Counted from the stretch's first letter, positions 18,765 to 27,361 are shown. The stretch is DNA of 64,000 nucleotides from Nostoc sp. LEGE 06077 (GCF_015207705.1 NZ_JADEWI010000005.1:180468-244467); one strand, 5' to 3'. A program made the numbers and translations. The notes: a model not told the origin generated them from the sequence alone.

Positions 18765-19112
18765 TTATTTTTTGAATCTGCCATCATTCAATAACTTCCA
18801 AGCTTTTTTACCAACAGCAGATTTGTTGTTCTTGATGTCTTCTAAATAAGATTTCAAAAACTCGCTGGGAAACTCACGCCTAATTGATGCTTTCCGGCAC
18901 ACACTAATAAAAGTATCAGCAAATAAACTTAAGTTGTCGTTGGCTTCACAACTATCCCCTGGTCTAAATTGGCTGATTAGAGAGGATTGCTGAGATAAGC
19001 GTGCATAGTTGTCATTATAGGTTAGAGTCTGGGAGTGAGCAGCAATAGGTTGTATCAGCCATCCAATAGTTAACAGACAAGCTAGTGGTTTCGGTAGATA
19101 TTTGTGCAGCAT
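18765..19112 (-). CDS. Small exported hypothetical protein
   Basis: The 115-residue product starts with a signal peptide (residues 1-27, with LACLLTIGWLIQPIAAHSQ). The mature part has two cysteines (CEAN and VCRK), fit for one disulfide, and a basic C-terminus. I recognise no family. It lies just downstream of the STAND NTPase gene and upstream of the DUF4288 gene, all on the minus strand, so it may belong to that unit. Confidence 0.62.
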   Translation of the reverse strand: MLHKYLPKPLACLLTIGWLIQPIAAHSQTLTYNDNYARLSQQSSLISQFRPGDSCEANDNLSLFADTFISVCRKASIRREFPSEFLKSYLEDIKNNKSAVGKKAWKLLNDGRFKK

Positions 19113-19162
19113 ATAGTTAAGAAATAGCTAAATTCTAATTTTTTCATAAATAGCAAACTGTT

Positions 19163-21790
19163 TTAACGGCGAAACCAAGAGCGAAGCCAACGCCACAACC
19201 AACGCAACCACGCCCAAAAACCACGGCGAGAAACTACAGGCGTTTTTGGTTGAGAAAGACGCTCAATTGCATTGTTGCAATCTTGCACCTTAGCATCAAG
19301 TCCCATTTTCTGAAATAGTTCACGAGCATTGCGATAAGCACCAAGCGCGTCTGATTCTCGGTTGACTTTTTCTAATGTCAAACCTAAATTAAACCAGACT
19401 GTCGCTTCCCCTCGAATATCACCAATCTCCCTTGATATTTCCAAAGACTGCTGGAAGAACTCAATCGCTCTTTGGTACTGTCCCAGGGAGTAGTAAGCAT
19501 TGCCTAAACCGATTAAGGAATTACCTTCGCCATTACAATCACCTATTTCCCTTGATATTTCCAAAGACTGCTGGAAGAACTTAATCGCCCTTTGGTACTC
19601 TCTCAGGGAATTGTAAGCATTGCCTAAATTGTTTAAGGAACTACCTATGCCATTGCAATCGCCTATTTCCCTTTTGATTTCCAAAGACTTCTGGTGGAAC
19701 TCAATCGCCCGTGGGTACTCTCTCAGGGAATTGTAAGCATTGCCTAAATTGTTTAAGGAACTACCAACGCCTAAGCGATCACCTATCTCCATAAATATTT
19801 CCAAAGACGGCTGGAAGAACTCAATCGCCCGTTGGTACTCTCCCAGGGAATCGTAAGCATTGCCTAAATTGTTTAAGGAACTACCTATGCCATTGCGATC
19901 GCCTATTTCCCTTTTGATTTCCAAAGACTGCTGGTGGAACTCAATCGCCCGTTGGTACTCTCCCAGGGAATTGTAAGCATTGCCTAAATTGTTTAAGGAT
20001 TTACCAACGCCATCGCGAGCGCCTATCTCCCTAAATATTTCCAAAGACTGCTGGTAGAAGTCAATCGCCCGTTGGTACTCTCCCAGAGAACGGTAAGCAT
20101 TGCCTAAATTACCCAAGGATCTACCAACGCCATCGCGATCATTTATCTCCATAAATATTTCCAAAGACTGCTGGAAGAACTCAATCGCCCGTTGATACTC
20201 TCCCAGGGATTTATAAGCATTGCCTAAATTGTTTAAGGAACTACCAACACCATTGCGATCGCCTATTTCCCTTGATATTTCCAAAGACTGCTGGAAGAAC
20301 TCAATCGCCCGTTGGTACTCTCCCAGGGAATTGTAAGCATTGCCTAAATTGTTTAAGGAACTACCAACACCATTGCGATCGCCTATCTCCCTTGATATCT
20401 CCAAAGACTGCTGGTGGAACTCAATTGCCCGTTGGTACTCTCCCAGGGAGTTGTAAGCATTGCCTAATGAAGTGAGAGCAGCCCGATAATTCCAATTTTC
20501 TCTATCGTCAATTTCTTGCCATTTAATGACCAACTGCCCATATAATTCCACTCGGTCGATGTAATAACCCCGCAAGGTTAAAAATTCATCGCAAAAATTT
20601 AAGACATCAAATGCTGAGTCATAATTTTCTAGCTGATACCAGTGATGAAAAACTTCTAAATATTCTTGGATATCTTCTTTAGTCTGCCAAGGTTTTTGTT
20701 TAACATTCAAAAGATAATAATTAATCGCTCGTTGATGTGCCTGTGTCTGTTCGCCTGCTTTATACCGCACATACTCCAACACCACTGGCTGAAACCCAAA
20801 TCGCCGCTTACCATTGAGTTGTTCTACCAACAAAGAACGCTTAACAATATTCCTTAATTCTCTCTCAATCTCTGGTTCTGAATTTCCCGGCAACACTGCC
20901 ACGACTGCTGCACTGTCAAACGCACCACGATAAACACTAATATTCTGCAATAACGCCTTTTGTAACTCACTCAATCTTGCAAAACTGGCATCCAATACCA
21001 AAACTATCCCGACATTTTCCCGACGATGCACACCTACCACTTGGGGATCTGTCAACAACTGCTGCAAATTCCCCAAGCCTAAATCTGCTAATCTGCTTAA
21101 ATCCGGGTCTTGTGAATATTCTTCCTTTAATAAATCTGCTACCAATCTCAACAATAGGGGATGCCCATCTACTAATTCTACAAACTCGCCTAAATTCCCT
21201 TTAATGCCCAATTCTGTTAACAGCGCCACCCCTTCATCTACTTGTAAACCTTTTAAGGGTAGCCACTCAAAGCCTTTTAATTCTGGTCTTTCTCTGGTGG
21301 TGACTAACACCTTACTATTACCACCAGATTCGATCCATGTTTGGAAAAACTCACCGTAAAATAGACTTCCCCATTGTCTATCGGGTTGTAATAAACTTTC
21401 TAGGTTGTCAATAATTAGTAGAAATTGCCCAGAACGCAGACACCTGATTAACGCTTCTACTAACTGCGCTTCTTGTTCTGGCACAGGAAAGCCAAATTGT
21501 GTTAATACTTCTCTGGCGACATCGCTAAAACCTGCCCCATTACTGACATCAGCCCAAAATCGCTTGGGGAAACCCGCAATTTCATCATAAATTTTCGTCG
21601 CCAGCATAGATTTACCTGTGCCACCGATGCCTTCTATACCAATTAAACAGGTATTTTCATCACTTAACCATTGCTGTATTTGAGCAATTTCGGTTTTTCT
21701 TGCTTGCCAATAAGCCAAATTTTTAGGGGAGTTACCAGCTTTGAGAACCCCCGGTGATTCTGCTTTGGTACTGCGTTCTAGCAACTCCAC
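19163..21790 (-). CDS. STAND NTPase (NB-ARC-like) with nine near-identical TPR repeats
   Basis: The 875-residue protein has an AAA/NB-ARC-type NTPase module (about 25-340) with Walker A GIGGTGKSM near residue 55, Walker B LLIIDNLE near 128 and a winged-helix-like part, followed by a linker and about ten TPRs (about 435-835), nine of them almost identical 40-residue units. STAND NTPases oligomerise after sensing a ligand and often serve in immunity or cell-death pathways. The end is a Trp/Arg-rich tail (about 858-875). The start is a GTG without a good ribosome site; the frame is open further upstream and can be reached by a -1 shift from the preceding gene, which may be the true N-terminus. 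Confidence 0.88.
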   Translation of the reverse strand: MELLERSTKAESPGVLKAGNSPKNLAYWQARKTEIAQIQQWLSDENTCLIGIEGIGGTGKSMLATKIYDEIAGFPKRFWADVSNGAGFSDVAREVLTQFGFPVPEQEAQLVEALIRCLRSGQFLLIIDNLESLLQPDRQWGSLFYGEFFQTWIESGGNSKVLVTTRERPELKGFEWLPLKGLQVDEGVALLTELGIKGNLGEFVELVDGHPLLLRLVADLLKEEYSQDPDLSRLADLGLGNLQQLLTDPQVVGVHRRENVGIVLVLDASFARLSELQKALLQNISVYRGAFDSAAVVAVLPGNSEPEIERELRNIVKRSLLVEQLNGKRRFGFQPVVLEYVRYKAGEQTQAHQRAINYYLLNVKQKPWQTKEDIQEYLEVFHHWYQLENYDSAFDVLNFCDEFLTLRGYYIDRVELYGQLVIKWQEIDDRENWNYRAALTSLGNAYNSLGEYQRAIEFHQQSLEISREIGDRNGVGSSLNNLGNAYNSLGEYQRAIEFFQQSLEISREIGDRNGVGSSLNNLGNAYKSLGEYQRAIEFFQQSLEIFMEINDRDGVGRSLGNLGNAYRSLGEYQRAIDFYQQSLEIFREIGARDGVGKSLNNLGNAYNSLGEYQRAIEFHQQSLEIKREIGDRNGIGSSLNNLGNAYDSLGEYQRAIEFFQPSLEIFMEIGDRLGVGSSLNNLGNAYNSLREYPRAIEFHQKSLEIKREIGDCNGIGSSLNNLGNAYNSLREYQRAIKFFQQSLEISREIGDCNGEGNSLIGLGNAYYSLGQYQRAIEFFQQSLEISREIGDIRGEATVWFNLGLTLEKVNRESDALGAYRNARELFQKMGLDAKVQDCNNAIERLSQPKTPVVSRRGFWAWLRWLWRWLRSWFRR
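19410..20490. repeat. 120-bp tandem repeats coding the TPR array
   Basis: Nine units at an exact 120-bp spacing; the landmark CCAAAGAC recurs at about 19441, 19561, 19681 and so on to 20401. Units differ by a few bases each, which suggests recent expansion or gene conversion. Confidence 0.92.
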
Positions 21791-21796
21791 TATTTC

Positions 21797-21841
21797 TTGC
21801 TGTACAGTACCATAAACAGCAATGTGGTTAGTTACTTTGGG
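21797..21841 (-). promoter_or_regulatory. Candidate -1 frameshift site: C_CCA_AAG heptamer, stop, and stem-loop
   Basis: On the minus strand the partner gene ends AGC CCA AAG TAA. CCCAAAG (21841-21835) fits X_XXY_YYZ, and slipping by -1 reads CCC AAA GTA ACT into the frame of the STAND NTPase, open all the way to its GTG at 21790. Twelve bases after the heptamer a 6-bp stem (TTGCTG / CAGCAA, 21822-21797, 14-nt loop) follows. Function is inferred; a plain frameshift mutation or simple reinitiation would look alike. Confidence 0.4.
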
Positions 21842-22263
21842 CTATTGATATTTCGGCTGAAATCATAGTTTGGCTGATTAACATCACCTGCTGTATTGAT
21901 CTGTATACTTTCGTCGTAAGATTGAGCGTTGAGGCTAACAGAACTATCATCAGATTTTGTTGCCTGCAAAATCTGGGCGATTTCCTCAGCCAGCGCTGTA
22001 TCAGCATCCAAAATCTTTTTCAGTTGCACTCGCAAGCTTGCTTGTAAATCTTCATTGTCTGGAGTTTGCGCTACATCCGCAGCAGCTTCCTTTGCGGCTT
22101 CCTTAGCTTCTACCTTGGGTTGTAACTTCCCCCAAATAGCTTTAGCTTTATTCCAAACATCCTCACCAACTTTTTGTGATGCGCCTTCTGCAACTTTACC
22201 ACCCACGTTGAGCAGAAATGGCAGACAGGGAGCAAGAAATTTGACGAGCAGTGCAATATCCAT
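21832..22263 (-). CDS. Partner gene of the STAND NTPase, hydrophobic N-terminus
   Basis: The 143-residue product begins with a hydrophobic segment (residues about 3-22, LLVKFLAPCLPFLLNVG), followed by an Ala/Lys/Glu-rich helical region (about 25-105) and a polar tail. It stands directly upstream of the STAND NTPase on the same strand, ending 42 bp before that gene's GTG. Similar modules are found fused to, or next to, NB-ARC/NACHT proteins in cyanobacteria, as far as I recall. A membrane-inserting effector or a sensor-coupling domain would fit, but this is inference. No clear ribosome site is seen before the ATG. Confidence 0.68.
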   Translation of the reverse strand: MDIALLVKFLAPCLPFLLNVGGKVAEGASQKVGEDVWNKAKAIWGKLQPKVEAKEAAKEAAADVAQTPDNEDLQASLRVQLKKILDADTALAEEIAQILQATKSDDSSVSLNAQSYDESIQINTAGDVNQPNYDFSRNINSPK

Positions 22264-22676
22264 TTATATACGCAGTTAACTAAAGTTATTTATACAAGCT
22301 CATGTTATGGCATTGCCAATTCCGGTGAGTTATACAATTACCCCTCCCCAACCCTCCCCTTGGCAAGGGGAGGGTGCGCGACAGCGCGGGTGGGGTGTAT
22401 TTTATATGCTTGGGAATTGGTATAGCCTAATCGTAATTGTAATTTATTTTTGTTTTTGGCTCAAAATAACAAATGCGAATGCAAAATCTATTTCTGCGAC
22501 TCCACACATAACAAATGCGATCGCTAAAATAACAAATGCGATCGCTAAAATAACAAATGCGAATGCAAAATTTACTTCTGCGACTCCACATATAACAAAT
22601 GCGATCGCTAAAATAACAAACGCGAATGCAAAATCTATTTCTGTGACTTCAGAAATAGATTTTGCGTGCTTACTTA
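22264..22676. repeat. Repeat-rich spacer: palindromic repeat, 21-bp HIP1 repeats, long hairpin
   Basis: Three parts are seen. At 22339-22401 is a GC-rich palindromic repeat with CCCTCCCCTT / AAGGGGAGGG. At 22467-22630 are 21-bp units ATAACAAATGCGATCGCTAAA in perfect or half-diverged copies, mixed with 42-bp units containing GAATGC instead of GATCGC. At 22628-22665 is a perfect 16-bp inverted repeat with a 6-nt loop, 11 bp after the stop of the DUF4336 gene on the minus strand, possibly its terminator. A forward frame here is repetitive (ITNAIAK) and is probably not a gene. Confidence 0.75.
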
Positions 22677-23867
22677 TTACACCTTCTCCTTGGGAGGAGT
22701 AGCAATACCCTGCTTGAGTAAATTTGCTTCTAGTTCTTTGATAAATTTACAGTCTTCCTCTGATAAAGGCTGACTTTCTCTACTTACTGATGGCTGCTTT
22801 TCTAAGAAACTGAATGCTTGGCGAAATTGACGGGGACTAGTAGCAATAGGCGCATCAAAATGACAAGAAATAATCTGGTAAAAATCCCAAGTTGCAACTT
22901 TGTTTGCCCAGTCAATGACTTGTTGTGGTGCTTGGGGAAGAATCAGGGTTTGCAAAATTGGGGCGACAAATGGACGACCATTAGCACTCAAGGCGTGAAA
23001 TGACTGTTGCCAATTTGCTTGCCAACGAAATGGATATAAACCGAAGTAGGCTTTTCTCGAATGGTCTGGGGCTTGAACTGCATCACGGAAACTTTCACCT
23101 AGTGCTGTGACTTCCAACGCACTGGGGCGGAAATAGACAGCAAATAAGGAAATACGCTGCCATCCTTGACGGCGGTTTACTGGGTTATCTTCAATAGGCT
23201 GGAGGGCATTTTCCCTGGCATGAAATAACAAGGGGTATGGGTCTAATTGAAAGATAGCTGGCGGGTTTTCGGCTACAGATATGATTGTATCGGTTAGGAG
23301 TAGAGTATGCGATCGCTTATGCAAAAATGCTACTTCGACAAAAGAACCTCGTCCCAAATTGATATCTAACACCTCATACTCGAAATCATCTGCAAATGGC
23401 GCAAGACTAGCATCTTCTGGTAGTTCCTGAGTTCTATTTTGCGGAAAACCTAGCCAACTCAAAGGTAAGTTGAACGGAAAACTCCATTGATGGGGTGCAA
23501 CAAAAACCTGTGCTTGGGGAAAACATCTCGCAAAAGGGCCGACGAAAACCTTATGTTCTAAACCAGAACTCGTTGGAAGAATAATGTACTTCACCGCACC
23601 ATGCTTGGCGACCAACTCTTTCACCATACGCACACATTCTTTAGTTGGTGCAACAGGTGCATAGACCAGCAAACCGCCACCTGTCAGCTTAATTACAGTC
23701 ATCCGCATCGGTACAATAGTGTAGAGAATGCCGTGAAACTGCTCAAATGTCCAGATTGTATCTTTAACAATTTCTTGGCAACGTGTTCGCCGTCTGCTGT
23801 AAGGATAAAGGGGAACAACAGGCCAAAACGGCCATGACCAATCTTTTGGGTTGTTGCTGGAATGCAT
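22677..23867 (-). CDS. DUF4336 domain protein
   Basis: The 396-residue protein matches DUF4336, a cyanobacterial and plastid family related to the metallo-beta-lactamase fold. Seen are the Pro/Trp-rich start (WSWPFWPVVPLYPYSRRRTRC), IVPMRMTVIKLTGGGLLVY and the later stretch KYIILPTSSGLEHKVFVGPF, where metallo-hydrolases have their metal motif; the usual HxHxDH is not present in that form. The function is not known. It stands apart, with a strong hairpin after its stop. Confidence 0.82.
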   Translation of the reverse strand: MHSSNNPKDWSWPFWPVVPLYPYSRRRTRCQEIVKDTIWTFEQFHGILYTIVPMRMTVIKLTGGGLLVYAPVAPTKECVRMVKELVAKHGAVKYIILPTSSGLEHKVFVGPFARCFPQAQVFVAPHQWSFPFNLPLSWLGFPQNRTQELPEDASLAPFADDFEYEVLDINLGRGSFVEVAFLHKRSHTLLLTDTIISVAENPPAIFQLDPYPLLFHARENALQPIEDNPVNRRQGWQRISLFAVYFRPSALEVTALGESFRDAVQAPDHSRKAYFGLYPFRWQANWQQSFHALSANGRPFVAPILQTLILPQAPQQVIDWANKVATWDFYQIISCHFDAPIATSPRQFRQAFSFLEKQPSVSRESQPLSEEDCKFIKELEANLLKQGIATPPKEKV

Positions 23868-23946
23868 AGATGAATTTACCCAATGCTAATCTCTTGCCAT
23901 ATCCCTATCCTAAAATACTCATACCGTTTCCTTACAAACTATCTAT

Positions 23947-25644
23947 TCACTTTTTTACAGGTATCAAAATAGGTTGGGGGATGGTTGTAAATTTATCAAC
24001 TGCTCCCAAAGAATAATCCTCTAAATTAAAATCTGCAAAAGGCTGATTTATTAACCTATCGCGCAATGCTTCATCTAAAATTACACCTTTTGATTTTTTT
24101 CTCACACCAATCATCATAATACTGCTTTGATAAGTAGTCTTATCTTGAGGGGGTTGACATTTATGGCGCTGAAATTGACCAAGATTTAATAACCGATAAC
24201 CTTTCACACTAGATGTATTTTTAAAGAGTTTTTTAGCTAAAATTTGTACTTGCTTGGCACGTTCTAGAGCGCGGCGTTGGGCAACCACCAAATCACCTTC
24301 ACAAGTGGACGTACCTACAGAAATAATTTCTGTAGGGTATTCCATAATTTTTTGGATGCCATCTTGTTCTAGGTTTAACTTTAAAAAATCCAGACTGACA
24401 ACTTGATCATTATGTTTAATTTGAAAATTGCTATTTAACAGCCATTTATATTCTGTTGATAAAATAGCAATACTAAATTCGGCTGTTTTACCTTGACTAT
24501 CTCTACCCTCTTGATATGTAAATAAGTCTATTTTACCTTTTCTTTCAGGGGCTTGGCTTTGAGTAATTAAGGCAGAAAATTTAGGCGATCGCATTCCCAA
24601 AGCAATCAAAGCAACTAACCCCAATGACACTATTAATGCAGCGAATAATGCCATCAAAGGCAGTTGTGCTTTTATTTCTGTTTTAGCAATAGTTGGCGAG
24701 AAATGCCTTGCTTGTAGATTACTTACTATATTGAATTTAACTTGCTGTTGTTCAATTTCTCCTAACTGTTGCAAAATTTCCTGAGCATTCTTTGGTCTTT
24801 TCTCTACATCCGTTGCCATCAACCAATCAACTAAATCTAATAGTACAGGTGAGACATGAGAGGCAAAAGTTCGCCATTGCAGACAGTTTTTGCGGACATC
24901 ATACATATCTAAAGGATGCCGACCTGTTAATAAAAATGTAAAGGTGCGTCCCAGGGCAAAAAAATCTGATTGGGGTATAGCTTGGCCTTTCATTTGTTCC
25001 AATGCACTGTAGCCAGATGAAATAATTGATGTCATTTCACCGCTATGACTAAATTGAGCGAGGTACTGCTTGGCCACTTCTATAGATGTGCCAAAATCAA
25101 CTAATACCAATTGCCCATTACTACGAAGTTTAATATTTGCTGGTTGAATATTTTGATGCAGATATTGCTTGCTATGTACTAAATGTAAAATTTCTCCTAA
25201 TTGTTGCAACCAAGCAATAGCTTGTGTTTGAGAAATTGGCCGATATTGCTGTTTATTCATCCATTGTTCTAAATCCCAGCCATCGATTTTTTCTTTTGCG
25301 GCACAGTGTAATATCAAACCGTTGCGCGTTTGATATTGAAAATAACCATCAACTTTGGGAATCCCCGGATGATGTAATTGACTTAGAACAGTCGCTTCTT
25401 GTTGAAAAATCCTGATTGCGGCTGTATCAGCTGATAAATCCTCTCGCAGTACTTTGAGGACTTTTGGCATATCTTTTGCGTATGCTTCGTAGACTTTGCC
25501 AAAGCCAGTTTTGTCACTCAACAAGCGAATGACGCGGTAACGTCCCGGTAATTCCAACGGAGAACCACAACTTTGACAGAAGCGGTGTTTATCGTTATCT
25601 TGATTGTTCGGTTTGGGACAAACTGGATTTATACAAAGGCTCAT
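23947..25644 (-). CDS. Zinc-ribbon Ser/Thr kinase-like protein with degenerate catalytic loop (pseudokinase?)
   Basis: The 565-residue protein has an N-terminal four-cysteine ribbon (CINPVCP and CQSCGS, residues 4-27), a Pkn-type kinase domain (about 33-300), a membrane helix (about 328-352) and an extracytoplasmic domain. The ATP-binding Lys (KVLKVL) and DFG are kept, but the catalytic loop reads HQNIQPAN instead of HRDIKPAN: the catalytic Asp is Asn and the Lys is Gln. Phosphotransfer is thus unlikely. The related kinase at 30,455 has the intact loop. The outer domain shows two cysteines (TCEG and KCQPP). It may act as a receptor or scaffold. Confidence 0.85.
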   Translation of the reverse strand: MSLCINPVCPKPNNQDNDKHRFCQSCGSPLELPGRYRVIRLLSDKTGFGKVYEAYAKDMPKVLKVLREDLSADTAAIRIFQQEATVLSQLHHPGIPKVDGYFQYQTRNGLILHCAAKEKIDGWDLEQWMNKQQYRPISQTQAIAWLQQLGEILHLVHSKQYLHQNIQPANIKLRSNGQLVLVDFGTSIEVAKQYLAQFSHSGEMTSIISSGYSALEQMKGQAIPQSDFFALGRTFTFLLTGRHPLDMYDVRKNCLQWRTFASHVSPVLLDLVDWLMATDVEKRPKNAQEILQQLGEIEQQQVKFNIVSNLQARHFSPTIAKTEIKAQLPLMALFAALIVSLGLVALIALGMRSPKFSALITQSQAPERKGKIDLFTYQEGRDSQGKTAEFSIAILSTEYKWLLNSNFQIKHNDQVVSLDFLKLNLEQDGIQKIMEYPTEIISVGTSTCEGDLVVAQRRALERAKQVQILAKKLFKNTSSVKGYRLLNLGQFQRHKCQPPQDKTTYQSSIMMIGVRKKSKGVILDEALRDRLINQPFADFNLEDYSLGAVDKFTTIPQPILIPVKK

Positions 25645-25652
25645 GGTAAGGC

Positions 25653-25739
25653 AAAAGTCAAAAGTCCAGAGTCAAAAGTCAAAAGTCAAAAGTCCAGAAA
25701 TTTTTGACAAATGACTAATGACAAATGACCAATGACGAA
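25653..25739. repeat. Two adjacent heptanucleotide STRR arrays
   Basis: 25653-25694 holds six heptamers of AAAAGTC type (one varied to CAGAGTC). 25705-25739 holds five heptamers of TGACAAA type. Such 7-bp short tandem repeats are typical of heterocyst-forming cyanobacteria. They fill the gap between the kinase start and the hydrolase stop. Confidence 0.85.
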
Positions 25740-25743
25740 TTAC

Positions 25744-26583
25744 TCATTTACACTCTGCTAAAAAAGCAGCCACAGTCCGGTTAAATGAGTCAGGTTCAGT
25801 CAGAAAAGGCCAATGGTTTCCTGGAACTTGGCACAAACGGAGATTTTTTAGATTGGTTTTGTAGGGTTTTAATTGCCATTCTTGGCGGTTCAGACCTTTA
25901 TCGGACTTGACGAATAAGGCGGGTGTATCGATGGGGCTGGTAAAGCCAGGTACGCGCATCACATCTTCAAAAATGCCATCACGGGCGGCTATGGTGAACT
26001 TACTACCCCAGCTACCATCAGGTTTTTGTTCAATTCCCCCTTGAAACACCTGCTGTTGTAATTCGTTCCAGCCTTGGTATTGGTTTAATTGTCGGGCTAG
26101 TTGTTCAGCTTCTGCATAACTAGCAAATGGCCCCATACCTTTGAGAAAAGATAAAAAGCGGTACAAAACCGGAAACGTCGCCTTTAGGAATTCGGGCATT
26201 TTCCAGATAAAAATCGGGTCAACCAACACCATACTCCGCACCCGTTGAGGATGTTGTCTAGCCCAGATCACAGCTAATTTACCAGTCCAGGAATGACTCA
26301 CAATATGGGCGGAAGACCATCCTAATTTATCCATCAAAATTTCGAGGTCGGCGATCGCACTTTCAAAGCTATAATCTTTCTCTGGCTTGCTACTGTCACC
26401 ATGACCTCGCATATCTGGTGCAACTATATGGTAATCTGCTGCTAAATATGTTCCCAAGCTAGACCAAACTAGCGCATGGTCGCCTAACCCGTGTAATAAC
26501 AGCAAAGGTTCTTGACCTTGATTCCACTCTAAATACGAAAGTTGAATATCAGATTTAACTAAGGTTTGTCGTGTAGGGATCAT
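25744..26583 (-). CDS. Alpha/beta hydrolase
   Basis: About 279 residues from the ATG at 26583 (MIPTRQTLV), which fits the start of related proteins; the frame is open 27 codons further up. LLLLHGLGDHALVW carries the oxyanion HG motif, the nucleophile is in VSHSWTGK (SxSxT-type elbow instead of GxSxG), the acid is probably Asp in VKSDKG and the base His in PGNHWPF. All three residues of the triad are thus present. The substrate is unknown; haloperoxidase or esterase-like proteins look similar. Confidence 0.85.
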   Translation of the reverse strand: MIPTRQTLVKSDIQLSYLEWNQGQEPLLLLHGLGDHALVWSSLGTYLAADYHIVAPDMRGHGDSSKPEKDYSFESAIADLEILMDKLGWSSAHIVSHSWTGKLAVIWARQHPQRVRSMVLVDPIFIWKMPEFLKATFPVLYRFLSFLKGMGPFASYAEAEQLARQLNQYQGWNELQQQVFQGGIEQKPDGSWGSKFTIAARDGIFEDVMRVPGFTSPIDTPALFVKSDKGLNRQEWQLKPYKTNLKNLRLCQVPGNHWPFLTEPDSFNRTVAAFLAECK

Positions 26584-26916
26584 TGTCAATCTAACTTTGG
26601 AAAAGATAGCTTTGCGCTTATATGTTACTGCGAAAGGCTGCACATACCAAGGGTAAGTGTTCATGGTTGCGTAGATCTAGCCAGTTGCCGGCATTAAACT
26701 TTATTTCCAACACGGAGTTATAAATTGCTTACATAACTTTATATAACGCTTTTGGTAACTCACCCCTGATAATGGCTTGCTATGTCATACTAGAAAGTGA
26801 GAGTTAATTCGGCGACCGCGTTTGTTTTTATTATTGACAGGCTTTTTCCTTTTGGTATCTACAGACTTTTCTCCGAAACCTAAATCTCCACACACTTACG
26901 ATTTCGGAGACAATCT

Positions 26917-27216
26917 ATGTCAGTTTATGTAGGCAATCTTTCTTATGAAGTTACAGAAGATAGTCTAAATGCAGTTTTTGCAGAATATGGTTCAGTAAAG
27001 CGCATTCAGTTACCTACTGACCGTGAAACAGGTCGGATGCGCGGTTTTGGTTTTGTAGAAATGGGTACAGATGCTGAAGAAACAGCTGCTATTGAAGCCC
27101 TTGATGGTGCTGAATGGATGGGACGTGACCTGAAAGTTAATAAAGCTAAACCAAAAGAAGACAGAGGTTCATTTGGTGGTAATCGGGGCAGCTACGGCGC
27201 ACGTAACCGCTACTAA
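26917..27216 (+). CDS. RRM-type RNA-binding protein
   Basis: The 99-residue protein is one RRM with RNP2 (VYVGNL, residues 3-8) and RNP1 (RGFGFVEM, about 43-50), and a short Gly/Arg/Asn tail (about 86-99). These cyanobacterial Rbp proteins bind single-stranded RNA and several are induced by cold. A long leader of about 100 bases with few secondary starts precedes the ATG, compatible with post-transcriptional control. A good terminator follows. Which Rbp paralogue it is cannot be said. Confidence 0.93.
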   Translation: MSVYVGNLSYEVTEDSLNAVFAEYGSVKRIQLPTDRETGRMRGFGFVEMGTDAEETAAIEALDGAEWMGRDLKVNKAKPKEDRGSFGGNRGSYGARNRY

Positions 27217-27279
27217 GCTTGATAGATTTAGCTCTTGAAGCTAAACCATTAATCCAGAACATGAATTGCATTTAGTACC

Positions 27280-27308
27280 GGCTTAGGCAGAAATGCTTGA
27301 GCCTTTTT
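27280..27308 (+). terminator. Rho-independent terminator after rbp
   Basis: A 10-bp stem with two G-U pairs (GGCTTAGGCA, loop GAAA, TGCTTGAGCC) is followed by TTTTT. Confidence 0.8.
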
Positions 27309-27361
27309 AATACAAAACCTGGGCTGGACAATCAGCTAAAATCTAATCTCTGGAGTTCTCT

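Noticed and set aside
22307..22702. Forward frame of 131 codons with repeated ITNAIAK heptapeptides
   Set aside because: It is made of the 21-bp DNA repeats and a palindromic repeat, has no ribosome site and overlaps the end of the DUF4336 gene. A 21-bp unit stays open in any frame without a stop.
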